This document shows positions 12,004 to 15,634 of a stretch of DNA of 15,634 nucleotides, piece by piece. Every line of letters begins with the position of its first letter. Within the stretch, counting starts at the first letter, position 1. The notes beneath the pieces are model-generated. The model saw only the letters and a program-made list of their open reading frames with translations. It was not told the DNA's origin and ran no database searches. This DNA comes from JASLCR01 sp036405515 (lineage in GTDB: Bacteria; Patescibacteriota; Saccharimonadia; Saccharimonadales; Saccharimonadaceae): NCBI GenBank assembly GCA_036405515.1, contig DASWXM010000016.1:1-15634 (forward strand), read 5' to 3'. The position numbers and the translations under genes were made by a program.

Positions 12004-14511
12004 ATGGATGATGAAATGAATACAACACCTGTAAACAATGAAACACCCCTAGAGGGCGAGATAGTAACTCCTGGTCTAGAGCGTCGAACTCTCGAAAACG
12101 TCATGCAGGACAGTTTCTTTAGGTACTCGATGAGTGTCATTATCGATCGTGCACTGCCAGACGTCCGTGACGGCCTTAAGCCGGTTCATCGTCGTATCTT
12201 GTTCTCGATGAACCAAAACGGCAATCGCTCAAATAGCAAGTTTGTTAAAAGTGCCCGTATCGTCGGTGATGTCATGGGTAAGTATCATCCGCATGGTGAC
12301 TCTGCGATTTACGACTCGATGGTTCGCTTGGCGCAGCCCTGGTCGCTTCGCTACCCGATGATTCAAGGCCAAGGTAATTTCGGATCGATGGATGGTGATG
12401 AAGCTGCTGCGATGCGATATACCGAGGCACGTATGGCGAAACCGGCCGACGAAATGTTGGTGGATATCGATAAGGATACGATTGATTTTCGTGATAACTT
12501 TGATGGCTCCGAGCAGGAACCGGTTGTTCTTCCGGCAAAGCTGCCAAACCTTCTTCTTAACGGCCAGATCGGTATCGCAGTCGGTATGGCAACTAATATT
12601 CCACCGCATAACCTTGGTGAGCTTGTGGACGCATCAATCGAGCTGATTGATAATGAAGACGCGACATTGGATGATCTACTCAAACACGTAAAGGGTCCGG
12701 ACTTCCCGACCGGTGCGACTATCTATGGTGGTGCGCCAATGAAGCAAGCGTACCAGACAGGCCGTGGTAGCGTGATGGTGCGTGCGGTAGCCGATATCGA
12801 AGAAACCAAGAAGGGCCGTCATCAAATTGTTGTTACTGAAGTACCTTATGGTGTAAATAAGGCAACACTTATTGAAAAGATTGCCGAATTGGTCAAAGAC
12901 AAGAAGATTACCGGCATTAGTGATCTCCGCGATGAGACGGCACGTGGAAAGGTGCGCGTTGTTATTGAGCTCAAGAAAGATGCGTACCCAAAGAAGCTTC
13001 TTAACCAGCTCTATAAACTAACAGCGCTTCAGACAAGTTTCAATTTCAATATGCTTGCGCTGATTGATGGTATTCAGCCGCGCGTGCTTGGTCTCCAGGA
13101 GATGCTTCAAGAATTTGTGAAGCACCGCCAGAAGGTAGTACGACGACGTACAGAATTTGAACTGAAAAAAGCCAAAGAGCGTGCGCATATCCTCGAAGGT
13201 TATAAGATCGCACTCGATAACATTGATGAAGTAATCGCAACAATCCGGGCCAGTAAGACCCAGGATGAGGCTGAGAAGAACTTGATCAAGAAGTTCAAAC
13301 TCAGTGAGATTCAGGCAAAAGCTATTCTTGCTATGCAGTTGCGTCGTCTGACCGGGCTTGAACGTCAAGCAATTGAGAATGAACTCAATGAACTCATTAA
13401 GCTGATCACGAAGCTTGAAGGTATTCTCGCTGATGAAAATGAGATCCTCAAGATCATCAAGACTGAGTTACTTGAGATGAAAGAGAAGTATGGAGACGAA
13501 CGTCGATCAAAGATGATCAACCATGAACTTGGTAAGTTCTCTGATGAAGAACTTATTCCAGAAGAAGAGAGCGTCATACTTCTTACGACGGAAAACTACA
13601 TCAAGCGTACGCTCCTTAGTGAATATCGTCGCCAGAATCGTGGCGGCAAGGGCAAGAGAGGCATGACGACTAAGGAAGAAGATGTTATTGATCAGCTTGT
13701 TCCAACAAGTACTCATGACTATTTACTATTCTTTACCAATAAAGGTCGTGTATTCCGTCTGAAGGCATACGAAGTGCCAGCGGCAAGCCTGCAAGCCAAG
13801 GGTGTTGCGGCAGTGAACCTGCTTCAACTTCAACCTGAAGAGAAGATCACGTCGATCATCAAGCATGAAAAAGATGCGAAAGATGATGGCTATCTATTTA
13901 TGGCAACCTGCAAGGGTACAGTGAAAAAGACGCCACTTGAAGCCTATGCGAATATTCGTACTAACGGACTAATCGCTATTAATCTTGATGATGGCGATGA
14001 GCTGCGCTGGATTAAGAAGACAGACGGTGAAAGCGACGTAATCGTATCAACATCTGCAGGACAGGCGGTCCGCTTCAATGAGAAAGATGTTCGCCCTATG
14101 GGACGCTCAGCACGCGGTGTGCGCGGTGCTCGCCTCAGGCCGAATGACACAGTAGTTGGCATGGATGTGGTGACGTCTCCAGACCAGACACTACTTGTGA
14201 TCAGTGAAAAAGGCTTTGGCAAGAAGACGAAAGCTGATAATTTCCCAAGTCATAAGCGCGGAGGCGTTGGTATCAAAGCAGCTGTAGTGACCGCAAAGAC
14301 TGGCCCAATCATATCCGTACAGACAATTGACCCTGACATGAAAGAAGCGCTGCTGATCTCAAAGAACGGTCAGACGATTCGTCTTAGTCTCGATGATATA
14401 AAGGTACTGGGTAGGACGACTCAAGGAGTAACGATCATGCGCCTCGGTAGTGGAGATAGTGTATCTTCAATCGGGCTTATGCCAGAACCAGTGAAAGATG
14501 AGGAGAACTAG
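12004..14511 (+). CDS. gyrA: DNA gyrase subunit A
   Basis: The 835-residue product is the DNA-cleaving subunit. The breakage-reunion domain shows SYALPDVRDGLKPVHRR-type sequence (here DRALPDVRDGLKPVHRR), the quinolone-region motif KYHPHGDSAIYDSMVRLAQPW, with Ser and Asp at the positions usually altered in resistance, and the catalytic tyrosine Y139 in AAMRYTEARM. A coiled-coil tower follows. The C-terminal beta-pinwheel holds a GyrA-box QNRGGKG at 544-550, which separates gyrase from ParC, and repeated blades such as FTNKGRVFRLKAYEVP. The ATG is 2 nt after the gyrB stop codon with no good SD, suggesting translational coupling; a second ATG four codons later is possible. The first residues before LERRTLENVM are acidic and poorly conserved, as is usual. 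Confidence 0.97.
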   Translation: MDDEMNTTPVNNETPLEGEIVTPGLERRTLENVMQDSFFRYSMSVIIDRALPDVRDGLKPVHRRILFSMNQNGNRSNSKFVKSARIVGDVMGKYHPHGDSAIYDSMVRLAQPWSLRYPMIQGQGNFGSMDGDEAAAMRYTEARMAKPADEMLVDIDKDTIDFRDNFDGSEQEPVVLPAKLPNLLLNGQIGIAVGMATNIPPHNLGELVDASIELIDNEDATLDDLLKHVKGPDFPTGATIYGGAPMKQAYQTGRGSVMVRAVADIEETKKGRHQIVVTEVPYGVNKATLIEKIAELVKDKKITGISDLRDETARGKVRVVIELKKDAYPKKLLNQLYKLTALQTSFNFNMLALIDGIQPRVLGLQEMLQEFVKHRQKVVRRRTEFELKKAKERAHILEGYKIALDNIDEVIATIRASKTQDEAEKNLIKKFKLSEIQAKAILAMQLRRLTGLERQAIENELNELIKLITKLEGILADENEILKIIKTELLEMKEKYGDERRSKMINHELGKFSDEELIPEEESVILLTTENYIKRTLLSEYRRQNRGGKGKRGMTTKEEDVIDQLVPTSTHDYLLFFTNKGRVFRLKAYEVPAASLQAKGVAAVNLLQLQPEEKITSIIKHEKDAKDDGYLFMATCKGTVKKTPLEAYANIRTNGLIAINLDDGDELRWIKKTDGESDVIVSTSAGQAVRFNEKDVRPMGRSARGVRGARLRPNDTVVGMDVVTSPDQTLLVISEKGFGKKTKADNFPSHKRGGVGIKAAVVTAKTGPIISVQTIDPDMKEALLISKNGQTIRLSLDDIKVLGRTTQGVTIMRLGSGDSVSSIGLMPEPVKDEEN

Positions 14512-14940
14512 ATGGAGTTTTCGCCTTACCTGATTGCCATTGCGTTCGGGTGGGTGATTGCCCAAGGCTTGAAGTATGTCTTTGCGGTCGTAAAGACAAG
14601 ACGGCTTAGCCAGCTTCGTCAGCTATATCTTTCTGGCAATATGCCAAGCTCTCATAGTGCGACAGTAGTAGCACTTGCGACAGTAGTTGGTTTAAAAGAC
14701 GGCTTTGAATCAGCCGTCTTTGCCGTTGCTGCGTTGTTTGCGGCGATTGTTATGTATGACTCAATGATGGTTCGTCGTTCGTCTGGAGAGCAGGGAGCTG
14801 CGATCCAACAGCTTATTAAGACTCTGAAGAGCAACGTACGACTACCACGAGCTGCAAAGGGCCACACCCCTGTTGAAGTACTTGTTGGAGCGGCTCTAGG
14901 CGCTGTAATTGGTCTAGTTGTCTTTTTCGCTACAAAGTAA
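14512..14940 (+). CDS. DUF212 divergent PAP2-family membrane protein
   Basis: The 142-residue product matches the small acid-phosphatase/haloperoxidase-related DUF212 family in length and motifs: GNMPSSHSA at 42-50, MYDSMMVRRSSGEQ at 81-94 and GHTPVEVLVGAALGAVIG near 117-134. Three or so membrane helices lie at about 5-27, 50-82 and 120-140. The SSHS and GHTP motifs resemble PAP2 phosphatase residues, so lipid or isoprenoid phosphate removal is a guess; no member has a role I can state firmly. The ATG directly follows the gyrA TAG, with AGGAG at 14501-14505 inside the gyrA end giving 6-nt spacing, so the start is clear and translation is probably coupled to gyrA. No strong terminator separates it from the rRNA promoter. 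Confidence 0.9.
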   Translation: MEFSPYLIAIAFGWVIAQGLKYVFAVVKTRRLSQLRQLYLSGNMPSSHSATVVALATVVGLKDGFESAVFAVAALFAAIVMYDSMMVRRSSGEQGAAIQQLIKTLKSNVRLPRAAKGHTPVEVLVGAALGAVIGLVVFFATK

Positions 14941-14954
14941 CTACGAGAAAAGTA

Positions 14955-14984
14955 TTGACGTACCACCACTTTTTACGATATGAT
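14955..14984 (+). promoter_or_regulatory. promoter of the rRNA operon
   Basis: TTGACG (14955-14960), an 18-nt spacer and TATGAT (14979-14984) place the start near 14991, about 185 nt before 16S, a usual rrn leader length. Confidence 0.7.
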
Positions 14985-15010
14985 GGACAAAGTCTGGCTG
15001 CGAGGGAAAT

Positions 15011-15055
15011 AGACATCAAGTCTGTTCTGAGTGGTGAGAAACATGCAATTTAACA
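15011..15055 (+). promoter_or_regulatory. boxB/boxA-like rRNA antitermination site
   Basis: A small hairpin AGAC-ATCAA-GTCT (15011-15023) is followed at 15044-15055 by TGCAATTTAACA, which matches the boxA consensus TGCTCTTTAACA at 10 of 12 positions. The order and location in the leader fit NusB/S10-dependent antitermination of rRNA transcription. Confidence 0.65.
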
Positions 15056-15073
15056 ATTTGATTGTGCAATTTT

Positions 15074-15140
15074 TAGATAATTATTTATCTATGAAAGTCA
15101 ATTTATTGATTTTCACATCGTCAGTCTATTTTGAGTAGAC
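15074..15140 (+). other. 16S leader hairpins
   Basis: Three hairpins lie in series: a 7-bp stem at 15074-15080/15085-15091, a 10-bp stem with one G-U pair at 15092-15101/15106-15115, and a 5-bp stem GTCTA/TAGAC at 15124-15128/15136-15140. They probably guide folding or processing of the precursor. The 3' partner of the 16S processing stem is outside the window. Confidence 0.5.
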
Positions 15141-15174
15141 GTTTTCTTTTATGGAAACTTCAATACACTCTATT

Positions 15175-15634
<460 letters not shown>

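Overview
The window comes from a Patescibacteria (CPR) chromosome, most probably Candidatus Saccharibacteria (TM7). The start of a 16S rRNA gene at the right edge has TM7-like sequence. The protein set also fits: a sortase-type surface protein with an N-terminus I associate with this phylum, a VirD4-like ATPase paired with a small acidic partner, ComM, and a compact gyrB-gyrA pair. TAA, TAG and TGA all close genes, so the genetic code looks standard. I see no insertion sequence, integrase, CRISPR array or tRNA.

Left block (1-2373). On the minus strand lie comM (291-1811) and then the 5' part of infC, which runs off the left edge. infC has no in-frame ATG, GTG or TTG near its start; a well-placed AAGGAG points to an AUC initiator. 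Its promoter overlaps the comM stop codon. Diverging from comM is ssrA (tmRNA, 1874-2273), with a clear promoter, a 27-codon tag reading frame and two hairpins downstream. Its T-loop departs from consensus.

Middle gap (2374-3693). About 1.3 kb has no convincing protein gene, which is long for a streamlined genome. It holds an 11-bp inverted repeat, a pair of palindrome-containing direct repeats, and a strong extended -10 promoter at 3176-3204. After that promoter comes a dense series of hairpins (3273-3661) ending in a T-rich tract. I read this as an unclassified structured RNA or a long structured 5' leader of the membrane protein gene at 3694. It is the best candidate here for something undescribed.

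Central block (3694-9880). Plus-strand genes encode a four-helix membrane protein, a small acidic protein probably translated from a leaderless mRNA, and a large membrane-anchored VirD4/TraG-like ATPase. They meet two minus-strand genes at a bidirectional terminator. These are a surface protein with PKD-like and DUF11-like domains and an LPTTG anchor, followed by a two-helix membrane protein. This block looks like cell-envelope and DNA- or protein-transport machinery, and natural competence (ComM, VirD4-like ATPase) is a possible link.

Right block (9914-15634). Back-to-back promoters drive the surface-protein operon leftward and gyrB-gyrA-DUF212 rightward, the latter with 2-nt and 0-nt gaps that suggest translational coupling. 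An rRNA promoter, boxB/boxA-like antitermination sites and leader hairpins precede 16S, which is cut by the window edge.
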